From the NCBI GenBank assembly GCA_023213395.1, contig CM041465.1, positions 37,951,741-38,015,740 of the forward strand: a stretch of DNA of 64,000 nt, given 5' to 3'. Of this stretch, positions 1 through 10,250 are shown piece after piece (the first letter of the stretch is position 1; each line of letters opens with the position of its first letter). Position numbers and translations under genes: made by a program. Below the pieces are notes generated by a model. It saw only the letters and a list, made by a program, of their open reading frames with translations, searched no databases and was not told where the DNA came from. Source of the DNA: Cycas panzhihuaensis. Taxonomy: Eukaryota; Cycadophyta.

Positions 1-246
1 CTGTGGGCCTAGTGAACACAAATGGGAGGATTGTAAAGGGAAAGCGAAAGCTACCAACTTAATGACAATCATACCAGAAAGCAAAAATGTAAAACTGCAA
101 AAGAAGCAAAAAGAGAAGGAAGAAGAGGGGTATCCAAACCCACAGATGGAGAAGAATCGATTTCGACAAGCAAAGCAAGTGTTAGAGGAATTAACTCAAG
201 AAGAGACTATGTTACCAATGGGGAAACCCGAGACCAAATATGTGTA
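1..246 (+). pseudogene. gag: Element A gag, C-terminal end
   Basis: From base 2 the frame reads through the second half of a CCHC zinc knuckle (C-G-P-S-E-H-K-W-E-D-C). A Lys/Glu-rich tail follows that matches the tail of B gag (near 11890-12050), including the shared T-I-I-P motif. Zinc knuckles in Gag bind genomic RNA during particle assembly. The frame ends at a TAA near 246 and the next stretch is out of frame with the protease. It is a fragment because the window starts inside the gene. Confidence 0.7.
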
Positions 247-306
247 AGAAAGAATAAACAAAAAGAAAAAGAAAAGGTATCAAAAGAACCAAAAACACAA
301 CCTCAA

Positions 307-915
307 ATGGTACAAATGGAGGAATTATTCAAAGGATTACTAGCCAAGGATATTCCAAGAATGTTGTTGCTGATGGAGAATCAGGTGAAACAGTTGCAAT
401 TAACTATTCCTCTATGCCAAGTAACCGACTGGATTAAAAGAGAGATATTACAACAAGGAATTACCAAAAGTCTGAAGAAAGTGATGCCATCATTTGACAT
501 GGATCCCATGGTGACGATTATGGTATTGGGGGAAACGTTTTCAAAAGTGATCATTGATGGAGGAGCAGGTGTGAATGTACTACCCACTTCGACATGGTGG
601 AAGTTGGGAAGCCCGAAGTTGGAAGCAGCAACATATTCATTAAAATTGGCCAACGAATTATTGGTGCGAGCCGCGGGGAAGCTGGCCAACATCAAAGTGG
701 ATGTGGCAGGGATCGTCGTGAAAATCGACTTCACAATTGTGGAAACGGAAAAGGGTGCAACACCCTATCCAACCTTATTAGGAAGGCCTTGGCTATACAA
801 GACCCAGTGTCTCCAAAACTGGAAGAACGTGACCTTCACCTTGTCAGATGGTGGAAACGAAGTGGTATTACCAGTGTTGAGGAGGAATTCCATTGAGATG
901 ATACCTGACAAATGA
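307..915 (+). pseudogene. pol: Element A retropepsin-type aspartic protease
   Basis: An open frame of about 200 residues with the retropepsin pattern: a hydrophobic strand, then D-G-G-A-G-V-N-V-L-P (residues about 83-92), and near the C terminus the T-L-L-G-R-P-W motif that forms the second half of the fold. The catalytic triad is D-G-G rather than D-S/T-G, as in several plant non-chromovirus gypsy lineages. The protease would cleave the Gag-Pol polyprotein in the particle. B carries the same domain at about 12340-12765. The ATG at 307 is only the first in frame; a protease released from a polyprotein needs no start of its own. Confidence 0.82.
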
Positions 916-1456
916 TCCAGTACAACCGTCGTGAGTGAAACAATAGCCTCTTCCCTCGATGAAGAGAATCTTTACCATACAGCCAAAGAACCTACCAAGT
1001 TAATCGACTGCTAAGAAGTCGAACCAACTCATTTTGGAGAAATTTATAACTCTTCAGATGATGAAAATGGGATGAGATTTGTGGATTACTGGTTGCAAGA
1101 CGCTTAACAAAGTAAATTCTTCTTCTCATAGGTGTAACTTATTATCTAAATGTATAACTGAAACAATTAATGATAATTCAGATTCTTTTGAATATATGAT
1201 GACTAACGATAGCTCAGTAGATAACAGAAACCTGACCAAAACCCCCCTAGTAAACTTAGTATTTTTCATAGCCCTATAGTATCTAGTATTAATCTTAACC
1301 TCCCTTCTACCTCGGGTGTGGGTCCGAAGGTAGATTCCCTATCCCCCCCCCTTATTACAATCTGGGGAAGGAAGTAATATTCCTTACCAATCTTCTTTAG
1401 AGGTATACCCACCCAACTACCGATCCCTTCCAACAATTGGTGCCAAATCCAAGGGA
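916..1456 (+). other. Element A linker between protease and Gag-like module
   Basis: There is no intact ORF. The first 150 bases still match the protease tail of B (acidic, with S-S-D-D/E-E and a following Y-W motif). The rest is an eroded equivalent of B's Ser/Pro-rich spacer (13170-13400), seen here as C-rich runs near 1300-1350. I see no other feature. Confidence 0.5.
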
Positions 1457-1996
1457 ATGGAAGGGGAATCGGCAAAAAATACTTCTAGAGACTCCAGTCT
1501 AGGCAATAGGGTAACTATTTCAGAGGAAACAAACTTCGAAACTTATAATGGAAACCATGTTAAACCTTTCTATGGGAAACAATTATATGGAACCACTCAT
1601 TTAACCCATTGCATAGAATACTGGATGGAGCAAGAAAATTGGGATAAGAATCAATGGCAAAAGGATCTAGTACTTACCTTACGGGGAACGGCTTGGTATT
1701 GGTACTTAGCCCACCAAGCCACTCTCTAGGGTTGGAAGGAGTTACAAGCTGCGTTTAGGGTTCGATTTGACCCTCCCAAACACTTAAACATTCCATTATT
1801 CCATGTAGGCAAAAACCCTAGTGAGCACATACAAAAATGCAAACAAAAATGGACATCACTAGGTATACCAAAGGAAACCTGGCCTAACCACTTTTATCAT
1901 ACCTTGGGAAGGGTAGCAAAGGACTAGTTCCTAGGAAAAGAACAAAATCTAGATATAACTTGGGAAAGCCTTAAGAGATCTTTTATAAAAACTTTT
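1457..1996 (+). pseudogene. Second Gag-like module in element A pol, between protease and RT
   Basis: Once two in-frame TAG codons (about 1727 and 1927) are read as decayed Gln and Trp, the frame shows the hallmark of the retrotransposon Gag capsid domain. This is A-W-Y-W-Y-L followed about ten residues later by G-W-K-E-L...F-R-V-R-F. About 60 residues on, a similar pattern recurs (W-F-L...I-T-W-E-S-L-K-R-S-F). The same arrangement is present in B at 13461-14140. A Gag-like domain in this position is not part of the standard Ty3/gypsy layout. The assignment rests on motif spacing only; no fold search was possible. Confidence 0.5.
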
Positions 1997-3730
1997 ATGC
2001 ACTCGTCAGAAGACAAAAATATCGATAAAATCTTGAAAAATATTAGAAGAATGAGTATGAACTTAGAACAAGGAGTTATAGCAATGAATAGAGAGAAGGA
2101 AGAATCAGCGTATGATGAAGAAGAAGAAATCCCAAATTATCCTGCAGAATTCACGGAAGTCAATATTGGGGAAGGAAAAATACAAGATACCCCTAGCCAT
2201 AAAATCAGAAACAAAGAAGATATTGAAGTGCCCAAATTGAAAACTACTGAAATTAATGTCGGAAGTAAAGAGAACCCCAAAATAATACGAATCAAAAACT
2301 ACTGGGATAACAAAACAGTAGCAAAAGCTCAGCAATTGTTTGAAAAATTCCGTGACATATTCACATGGTCATATAAAGACCTGAAGGGTATTCCCCCAGA
2401 AATGGGAATGCATCACATTGATTTAGTAGAAGAAGCAAAACCGGCAAAGTAGAGACCATATCGTATGAATCCTATATATAAAGAAAAGGTAAAAGCAGAG
2501 TTAGACAAAATGCTAGAAGTAGGGTATATCTACGAGATCGACTACAGTGACTAGGTGAGCCCTGTAGTAGTAGTTCCCAAAAATAACAAGAAAATACGCT
2601 GTGTGGATTACAAACAATTGAATAAGGTAACGAAGAAGGATCCCTTTCTGTTACCCTTTACAGAGGATATTTTGGAAGTCGTGGGGGGAAATGAGATATT
2701 CACCGACGGATTTAGTGGGTACAATCAAGTGCAGATTGCCGCGGAGGACCAAGCAAATACTACATTCGTTACGGAATGGGGAACATATGCCTACAAAGTA
2801 ATGCCATTCGGTCTTACGAATACTCCGGCCATATTCTAGAGGATAGTGATCAATATATTCTGAAAATTGATTGGAGAAAGAGTGGCAATATTCCTAGACG
2901 ATTGGACGTTATGTGGGTTGATGAAAAATCATATGGAAATTTTGAGAGAGATGTTGCAGACATGCCGGGAAAATAAGTTGTGTTTAAATCCAGATAAATG
3001 TACCTTTTTGGTACCCTTTGGGAATCTATTAGAACACATAGTCAGCAAGGAAGGATTGCTAACGGATCCAGCCAAGGTATCTGCAATCTTACACTTTCCC
3101 ATACCACTCACGAGAAGACAATTGAAAGGTTTCTTGGGTTTAACCGGGTACTACAGAAAATTTATCAGGGGATACGCATGCATATTGGGACCCCTTGAGG
3201 AATTGTTAAAAAAGAGTATTGAATGGGAATGGATGGAAGAACAATAACAGGCATTCGAAGCATTGAAAAAAGCCATCATATCAGCACCTATATTGCGATT
3301 TCCTGATTGGAAGAAAACCTTCCATGTACACGTGGATGCTTCACAATACGCTATTGGATGCGTATTGGCCCAACCAAGTGATGACAAGATAGATTATCCG
3401 ATATACTTTGCAAGTCGGAAACTCACGAAAGCATAACAAAATTATACCACGACAGAGAGAGAAGCGCTCGGGATGGTGTATGCACTACAGAAGTTTCGAC
3501 ACTACTTATTATCAAATCCATTCCTGTTCTTTGTGGACCATCAAGCACTGATGTATCTTGTGAATAAACCGATAATGAGAGGGCGAATCAGCAGATGGCT
3601 AATGCTGTTCCAAGAATTCTCTTTCAAAATCATTGCGAAACCAAGAAAAGCTCATATTATACCTGACCAGTTGTCAAGAATTCCGAATGGGGAAAAGGCC
3701 ACGGGAGTACCAAATGACTTCCCAGACGCA
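1997..3730 (+). pseudogene. pol: Element A reverse transcriptase and RNase H
   Basis: The RT entry motif (W-S-Y-K-D-L-K-G-I-P-P-E) lies near 2370. Fingers and palm follow at 2555-2839, ending in M-P-F-G-L-T-N. The catalytic loop reads F-L-D-D (near 2890), a variant of Y-x-D-D, so both aspartates survive. The thumb/connection segment follows (G-F-L-G-L-T-G-Y-Y-R-K-F near 3130). RNase H follows from 3310 with its first Asp in H-V-D-A-S and a later V-D-H-Q. It would copy element RNA into DNA. Breaks include TAG at 2450 (Gln in B), TAG at 2552 (Trp in C), TAG at 2837 (Gln in C), TAA at 3246 and TAA at 3435, plus a frameshift around 2850. The first 290 bases are a charged linker. Confidence 0.88.
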
Positions 3731-5026
3731 GCGTTGTTCAGTGTGGAGGCAGTTCCAACAGACTGGTACGACGGGATACCAAAGTATTTAGCAACTAGAG
3801 AGGTACCACCAAAATTGGACCGCACAGAACGGCGGAATTTTGTCAGAAAAGCAGAGCCATATCAACTAATAAAAGGGGAATTATATAAGCTAGGACCAAA
3901 TGAAGTGTTGCGACGTTGTGTCCGGCCACATGAAATCAACCAAATTATGTCCCAAGCACATGAAGGTGTAGCAGGTGGACATATAGGAAAATTAGCAACA
4001 TGGAGGAAAATTTTGATGTCTGGATTCTGATGGCCATCAATGTTCGAAGACGTAAGAAGGTGGATTTAAGCATGCGACTATTGTCAACGGGTTGGGAAAC
4101 CTAATCGGCAAGATTTCCAACCCCTACATCCAATTTTACCTCTGGCACCGTTCGAGAAATGGGGGCTCCACTTCGTTGGACCGATTAAACAAGCGGCACG
4201 ACGATCCAAAGCTTGATATATCCTAGTGGCAACTGATTATATGACCAAGTGGGTAGAAGCAAAAGCCTTGAGGAAAGCAGATGCGGAAAGTACGACCCGA
4301 TTTCTATACGAAATGATTATTACACGTTTTGGATGCCCTCTGGAGATTGTAAGTGATCAAGGAGCCCATTTTCTCAATCAAACCATAGAGATATTGACAT
4401 TGGCCTTCATGATAAGCCATCGGAAATCTACACCATATTACCCAAGGGCAAATGGGCAAGCGGAAAGTTCAAACAAAATAATTGAAAACTGTTTAAGGAA
4501 AATATGTGATGTAGGGAGATCTGATTGGGCTGAGAAACTGCCATCCGTGTTATGGGCCTTTAGAACAACCTATAAAAGATCAATTGGACAGACTCCATTC
4601 CAGCTCGTTTACGGAATAGAGGCCATTCTTCCGACCGTGTTTGAGATACCGAGCCTGAGAACCGCCATGCAGTGTCGATTGGACGATTTCCAATCCTTAC
4701 GGCAAAGATTGGAAGAATTGGTGCAGCTAGAGGAAAAAAGATACATGGCGAAATGGTTACAAAATATAGAGAAAAGACGACAAAAGGGGTGGCATGATCG
4801 ACATCTACGCAAACAACAATTCAAAGCAAATGACCAAGTGTTGCTCTACGACAGCAAGTTCAGAATGCACCCCGGCAAGCTCAAGATGCGATGGTTAGGA
4901 CCTTACATCGCAGAAAAAAAATTTGAAAATGGATCTATGCAACTACAGGAAATCGATGGGCCATTGCTACCAACCCGAGTGAATGGTAGTAGACTAAACC
5001 GTACATCGAGTAAACTAGCCTACTAG
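3731..5026 (+). pseudogene. pol: Element A integrase
   Basis: The N-terminal HHCC zinc-binding region lies at about 3950-4090 (H-E-G-V-A-G-G-H, then C-D-Y-C). The D-D-E core is complete: A-T-D-Y (about 4230), V-S-D-Q-G-A-H-F (about 4350) and G-Q-A-E-S-S-N-K (about 4457). The C-terminal domain has L-K-M-R-W-L-G-P-Y (about 4880). No chromodomain follows, unlike D, E and I. Stops sit at 4028 (TGA where B has Trp), 4067 and 4215. From 4226 to 5026 the frame is open for 266 residues. The enzyme would insert the cDNA into host DNA. Confidence 0.88.
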
Positions 5027-5923
5027 CTGAATCAGCTGGTTGTACCATAGCATGTTGCATGAATTTGAGGCAAATCGAATTGCCTTGATACCAGAATGTG
5101 ATCCAGTTCAGTATGGAAACAAAAATACAAAAACAGAAAAAAACAGAAAAACAACCGTAACTCATATCATATACGTAAGCAATAAGAAGAATCATCAGCA
5201 AAAAGAATATTATAACAAAAGGAATCAAGGATAAGATAAGAATTCTGTCAAAAAAATCAGTTTTTTTCATATACATACCAGTAAAATACACTATACGTAC
5301 CGGGAAAAGTATGTTACCAGGTACGCACTGTGTAAAATAAGTCAAAATACACTATACGTACTGAGAAAAATATGTTACCAGGTACGCACTGTGTAAAATA
5401 AGCCAAAATACACTATACATACCGGGAAAAGTATGTTACTAGGTACACACTGTGTAAAACAAGTCAAAATACACTATACATACCGGAAAAGTATGTTACC
5501 AGGTACGCACTGTGTAAAATAAGTCGAAATACATTATACGTACCAAAAAAGTACGTTGTTGGGTATGTATAGTTAAAAAAGTGAATAAGTTAACTAGTTT
5601 ACATTATACGTACCTAAAAAGTACGCAGTCGAGTACGCATAGAACAAAAGGGTCGCATAAAACAAAAATATATACTACGTACCTACAAGCATTCCCGCAT
5701 GGTACGCAACGGAAAAAAGAGGACGATTCGGCTCGATTTTGCAACAGCAAGCAACCAAGAAGAATCTTTGTGATTCAAGGAAGCAGGAGGACAAAATCTA
5801 GTGCCAAAATCAAGTGACGACTTTAGGGAAACAACAACCATACTAGAAAAAGGTACGCACATAGGGTTCGCATCCATACTCCTAGGTTATTCTCAGTTGA
5901 TCTCTGGAATTCCATAGCCCATC
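5027..5923 (+). other. Untranslated stretch between integrase and ORF3 of element A
   Basis: About 900 bases with no convincing reading frame. It is A-rich and contains the 61-bp tandem array described separately. The equivalent stretch in B (24376-25055) is similar in length but not obviously in sequence. The octamer-like word GGTACG(C/T)A recurs here and again in the 3' LTR of this element. Confidence 0.6.
5283..5640 (+). repeat. 61-bp tandem array in element A
   Basis: Four near-identical 61-bp units start at 5283, 5344, 5405 and 5466. A diverged unit starts near 5526 and a partial, spread-out one near 5596. Each unit contains a TATACGTACC word and a GGTACGCACTGTG word separated by about 25 bases, with substitutions mostly of C/T or G/A type. 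It lies between the integrase stop and the third ORF. Confidence 0.88.
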
Positions 5924-7037
5924 ATGAGAACAGCAGGGTGTTAGGAGACTTTTCTGCCGAAGTTAAAGAAAGATCTAGAAGCATTACCTTCTCAATTTCA
6001 GACCAAGATTAAGCAGGCTGGTTGGGGAGAATACATATATTGTAACCCTATGTATTATGATCAAGAAATTATGGAACACATCTTGACGGAACTAAAAAAA
6101 GATATGAAAAAACTCAAGTTAGATGCGGAGACAGTTCATCTGATAACAGGACTCCCAAATGAAGGGAAAGTTCCCACGGCTACCAAGAGATCAGAGGTGG
6201 ACCGTGAGTTATGGTTGAAAGAATTCTATCAGGAAAACACACAAACTTACCTCAGGAGGGATTTGTGTGGCCAACATAAAAGATGTCAGATTGCAATGGA
6301 TAGCAAAAGTCATTAATTCCAGATTTTTATCAAAACGGAAATACACATACATTCCAGGAGGAATGATGCCGATACTACTAAAAATTCGAGATGGGGAGAA
6401 ATTGGATTGGTCAGAATTCCTAACAGACAACATGTAGCAGCAGATTCAGGAAATAATGACACATCATTTTTGTCACCCTTCATTGTTGTTAGCCATTCTG
6501 TTTTATCAATGTCCAAATGTACAATTAACAAAAACAACTACTTCTCCAAAAGAACCACTAATTAAACGGTGGGTGACTGAGTTTCTGGACACTACACAAG
6601 ATCAAGAATCGAAAAAGAGGGTTCAAAAGCAAATGAGTAAAGTTCTCAAATGGTTACAGCAAACCGCCGGGACACCCATTCCTCATCGGGCTAAGCAAAC
6701 AATAAGGAAAAGTAGCAAAAGAAAGAAAGATGAGGAGGAACCAGCTAAGGCAGAAGAAATACAACGTTCTTTGGAAGAATGGGAAGAATTTTCGCCCGTA
6801 ATGGAGATGGGAGAAACATCAGCACCACCTCCACCGGACAATAAATCAACCTAGATCATCCAACTAATTACAGAAATGGAAGAAGGGTACAAGGCAGAGA
6901 TAGCAGCCCTTCAGGAAAAAATTAAAGAAAATGATGCAATAATTGCCACACTGACCCAATTCTGGCTACGTCAACAAAACAGCAGCCGCAGGAGCAGCCT
7001 TGAGAAGGGGAGGGGAAGGAATACCACAAATTTTTGA
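5924..7037 (+). pseudogene. Third ORF of element A, in the env position
   Basis: A degraded gene of about 350 codons between integrase and 3' LTR. The ATG at 5924 aligns with the ATG of B's third ORF at 25056, and the seventh codon is TAG where B has CAG. Shared blocks are I-K-Q-A-G-W, I-T-G-L-P-N-E-G, A-T-K-R-S-E-V-D-R-E, P-G-G-M-M-P, and a C-terminal heptad-like stretch (A-L-Q-E-K-I-K-E-N-D-A-I-I-A-T-L). The position matches env-like ORFs of some plant gypsy elements. The GLP and following blocks faintly recall proteins annotated as putative plant transposon protein, but I cannot confirm homology. I see no signal peptide or clear membrane span. A frameshift lies near 6260 and TAG codons at 6436 and 6852. 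Confidence 0.6.
7000..7020 (+). promoter_or_regulatory. Purine-rich tract, candidate polypurine tract of element A
   Basis: An almost pure A/G run near the end of ORF3. The same relative place is purine-rich in B (26147-26163) and C (37112-37131). A polypurine tract primes plus-strand DNA and normally touches the LTR, but here about 50 bases separate it from the TG chosen as LTR start. Either the LTR begins earlier or the functional tract is another one. Confidence 0.4.
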
Positions 7038-7071
7038 ATTTTTTGTTGAGCAAGGATGTTGAAACCCATCA

Positions 7072-7915
7072 TGTTGACCCGGGATAGATGTTGGAGCACA
7101 TTGCAACACGATGGGCTATGAGAAGACCAGAGAGAGACTGGGTAACCTTGGATGTGCAGGTACAGACCATAAGAAGGTACGTATGCAGCAGAAGGACAGA
7201 GAAGTTAGTATTCTAGGTACGTATGACAGGTGCATACCTGAGAAGGTATGCAACACAGATACGTACCTCGCGTAACGCAAGCGGCGATAAAAGGTACGCA
7301 TGGAAGAACTCGATGGAGGATACCCGGATGACGCCGACGTGCGTCTGGACGTCTGATTGACTGAGACAGTGGTTAAGGAGATTAACCAATGGTTAGCAAA
7401 AGGTACGCTTGTGACTGAAAGGGTATGGTTATGACAGACAGTCATAACCCTTCAATCAAAGGACACCAAGAAGGCATATTTAAGTGACTTCACAAGGACC
7501 ATTTGGCTAGGGTGAGAGCCAAGTATTCAGACACATTGGGACGGAGACCAGTACGTATGACAGCAGCCTGAAGACATGTATATTGATGAGTACCTTCCGG
7601 GTACGCATGTGACATCGACAATGTATGTGGTTGGAATGCACAGGGAATGCATTCCAGCACCTTTTGTACAAGAACTTATTACTTAATAAAATAAAGAGTT
7701 ACGTGGAAATATGGATTCTATGCTTGTAATGAGGATGAATTGTTGAATATATGCTGATTGTTGTATTGTTGTGTGTAAACTATGATATAACTGTATGGAA
7801 TGGTGAATAAATCTGTGTGATGATTATGTTGACTGTATCCTAAACTAGATTACAACCCACGTTACCTTGACAAGTGTATTGATCTCATAAGGGGTGTGAA
7901 ATCTATAAGTCAACA
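7072..7915 (+). mobile_element. 3' LTR of element A
   Basis: About 844 bp bounded by TGTTGA and TCAACA, a perfect 6-bp inverted terminus. B (26221-26978) and C (37185-37930) have the same termini and similar end blocks (a CTAGACTACA-like word, then CCTTGACAA, then AGTCAACA). The middle carries at least seven copies or near copies of GGTACG(C/T)A (7176, 7216, 7293, 7402, 7551, 7610). No second LTR of this element is in the window, so the left boundary is inferred from the terminus and the family comparison. Confidence 0.65.
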
Positions 7916-8560
7916 AACAGGGTACTACCAAAAATTTGTTAAAGGGTATGTCAAGATTGTAGCACCCTTGACACAATTATTAAAAAAGGATTCATTCATA
8001 TGGACAGATGCCGCTACTGAAGCCTTTGAGAGCCTAAAGATATCCATGACTACCACACCAGTTTTAGAGACTCATGACTTCACTAAAACATTTATCATTG
8101 AATGTGATGCCTCAAGACAAGGTATTGGAGCAGTCCTCATGCAAAAAGGGAGACCCATAGCCTTTGAAAGTCGAAAATTGAAGTCCAAGGACTTAGTCAA
8201 GTCTACATATAAAAAAGAGATGATGGCAATCCTACAAGCAATTCAAAAATGACGCCAATATTTACTCAGAACCCATTTCAAAATAAGGACAGACCACAAA
8301 AGTTTGAAGTATTTCCTAGACCAAAGGGTAGCTTCTAAGGAACAACAAAAATGGGTCTCTAAAATGCAAGGTTTTGATTTTGAAATCATATATAAAAAAG
8401 GGAAGGAAAATATAACAGCTAACACCCTATCACGAAAGGAAGGAGATTCCATATTATATGCATTAACAACAGTTACCCCTTCATGGATCGAGAAGGCAAG
8501 GGAAGAGTGGGAAAAGGATACCCAAATAAAGCAATTAATACAGGATCTACAGGTTGATCA
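7916..8560 (+). pseudogene. pol: Chromovirus D RT connection and RNase H
   Basis: The frame starts with the G-Y-Y-Q-K-F-V-K-G-Y connection motif. RNase H follows with its first catalytic Asp in I-E-C-D-A-S (about 8100), the G-R-P-I-A-F-E-S-R-K-L block and the later T-D-H-K-S-L-K Asp (about 8290). At 8250 a TGA replaces the Trp of the usual K-W-R-Q-Y-L block. RNase H removes the RNA strand after cDNA synthesis. The polymerase part is absent because A is inserted immediately upstream. Confidence 0.85.
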
Positions 8561-9268
8561 AGATAGTCATAAAAGCTTTTCATGGGTAGCAAACATCCTA
8601 TGGTACAAAAATAAAATATATCTTAGTCCTGATCCCAAGATTAAGAAGAGGATATTGCATGATGTACGCGCCTCTCCAATAGTAGGCCATTCTGGATTCC
8701 TAAAGACTTACCAACAGATTAAACAATCCTTCTATTGGAATGGGCTCAAGCAAGATACTAAAAGATGAGTTGTAGCTTGCGAAGTGTGCCAATGACAAAA
8801 AGGTGAAATGAGCAAGATGCCTGGTCTATTGCATCCACTCCCTATACCAAATCAAGGATGGGAAGAAATATCCATGGATTTCATCACAGGATTACCAAAA
8901 TCAGACAAAAGGGATGCCATCCTTGTAGTTGTTGATAGATTAACAAAGTATGCTGATTTTTGTGGAATCCAATCCACTTATAAGGCAAAACAAATTGCCG
9001 AGATTTTCTTAAACGAGATACATCGGCTCCATGGAATGCCTAAGAAGATTGTTAGTGACAGAGACCCAAAGTTCACAAGCATTTTCTGGACTGAACTCTT
9101 CCAAGCTTTAGGTACCAAGCTAACAATGAGCACAGCATGCCACCCACAAACGAATGGACAAACGGAGGTGGTTAACAAATGTTTAGAAGGATATCTCCGA
9201 TGCTACATGTCAAATAAACAAAATCAATGGCATCATTGGTTTCCCATCGCAGAATAGTGGTACAATAC

Positions 9269-9592
9269 TGTCACAGGTTGTTGTTACACCAAAAGCCCCA
9301 GGGTGATTTGGGAAGAGGACTTCCTCGAGATAGTTAGTGTCACGCGCTCCAACACTCCCCCGTCACGAGGAGTCGGCTATACCTACACGGCATGCATGTC
9401 CACCACAGCATTCCTCGGCGTCCACTCCCCCGACTTCACGTATGTTCGAGTGCGCTACCGCGGTAACACAGGACCGATTTTGAACCCTGGCCGCTCTGAT
9501 ACCACTTGTCACAGGTTGCCATTACACCAAAAGCCCCAGGTTGATTTAGGAAGAGGACTTCCTCGGGATAGTTAGTGTCACGCGCTCCAACA
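9269..9592 (-). mobile_element. TRIM (terminal-repeat retrotransposon in miniature)
   Basis: A 324-bp element with 86-bp direct terminal repeats (9269-9354 and 9507-9592; six differences by hand count) and a perfect 5-bp TSD, AATAC, at 9264-9268 and 9593-9597. Read on the minus strand, each repeat runs TGTTGGAG...TGTGACA. An initiator tRNA-Met primer-binding site follows the 5' repeat (9493-9504, two bases inside) and a G-rich tract precedes the 3' repeat (about 9355-9366). There is no coding capacity, so it must have moved with enzymes of another element. The size resembles the very small SMART/TRIM elements of plants; family identity is not established. Confidence 0.93.
9493..9504 (-). promoter_or_regulatory. 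Primer-binding site of the TRIM
   Basis: On the minus strand it reads TGGTATCAGAGC, complementary to the 3' end of plant initiator tRNA-Met, two bases from the 5' terminal repeat. It starts minus-strand DNA synthesis. Confidence 0.9.
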
Positions 9593-10084
9593 AATACTAC
9601 TTACCATATGGCAACAAAAACAACTCCCTTCGCGGCATTATATGAGTATGAACCACCATCTATTAAGAACTATGCCATAGAGAATTCTAGAGTTCAAGCA
9701 GTGGAGGAGCATCTACAACAAACCACAGAGACACTCAAGATATTGTAAGAAAACCTTAACTTGGCTCAGAACTGAATGAAACAACAAGCAGATAAATGAA
9801 GAAGTGAACGAGAGTTTCAAGTAAGAGATTGGGTTTACTTGCGCTTACAACCATACAAGCAAACTTCACTTAAAAGAGAGGGTTAACACATGTTGGAGCC
9901 AAGGTTTTATGGGCCTTATAAAATCCTTAAATGAGTGGGGGAAGTGGCTTATGCCTTGGAGTTACCTATAACAACTCAAATCCATAATGTTTTCCATGTA
10001 TCTTGTCTTAAAAGGGTAATTCGGCGACAAGTGCGAGCACAAAGCAGTTGCCAATATTGGATAATGAAGGGAGGCTTCAACTGA

Positions 10085-10215
10085 TACCTGAACGAATTTT
10101 GGAGGAAAGGGTTAGGCCTTTGTGCTCTTGACGCATCAAAGAGTATCTCATCAAATGGAAGCAGTTGCCACACGACGATTCAACTTGGGAAAGGGAGCAA
10201 TTTGTTTAAGAGCAT
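10085..10215 (+). pseudogene. pol: Chromovirus D C-terminal chromodomain
   Basis: After I-P-E-R-I-L the frame reads a chromodomain core: I-K-E-Y-L-I-K-W-K, then D-D-S-T-W-E. Two stops flank it: TGA near 10128, before R-I-K, probably from CGA, and TAA near 10207. In chromoviruses this domain guides integration toward particular chromatin. Its presence separates D from A, B and C. Confidence 0.8.
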
Positions 10216-10250
10216 CTAGGACTAGTCAAGCTTTGAGGGCAAAGCTTTTC

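Larger units (their letters stand above)
1..7915 (+). mobile_element. Ty3/gypsy LTR retrotransposon A, 5' part outside the window
   Basis: The visible order on the plus strand is the end of gag, protease, a Gag-like module, reverse transcriptase, RNase H, integrase, a long untranslated stretch with tandem repeats, a third ORF and a 3' LTR. RT before integrase defines Ty3/gypsy. Every coding part has stops or frameshifts, so the copy is dead. B and C in this window align with it along most of its length, which is how the broken frames were read through. The right end abuts the RNase H of chromovirus D, so A appears inserted in D. The 5' LTR and most of gag lie left of base 1. Confidence 0.88.
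8561..9960 (+). pseudogene. pol: Chromovirus D integrase, split by a TRIM
   Basis: The zinc-binding region (V-G-H-S-G...C-E-V-C-Q) is at about 8680-8795 with TGA codons at 8766 and 8793. The catalytic core is intact: V-V-D-R-L-T-K-Y (about 8935), V-S-D-R-D-P-K-F (about 9055) and G-Q-T-E-V-V-N-K (about 9160). The frame reads to a TAG at 9255 and is then cut by the TRIM at 9269-9592. It resumes with a degraded C-terminal domain (R-F-Y-G-P-Y-K-I-L, H-N-V-F-H-V-S-C-L-K near 9900-10010) carrying several more stops. Confidence 0.85.

Noticed and set aside
5283-5640. CRISPR-like array
   Set aside because: Units are contiguous 61-bp tandem copies with no unique spacers, in a plant retroelement.
9269-9592. 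Cassandra-type TRIM carrying 5S rRNA sequence
   Set aside because: The terminal repeats are only 86 bp and I see no 5S internal promoter boxes.
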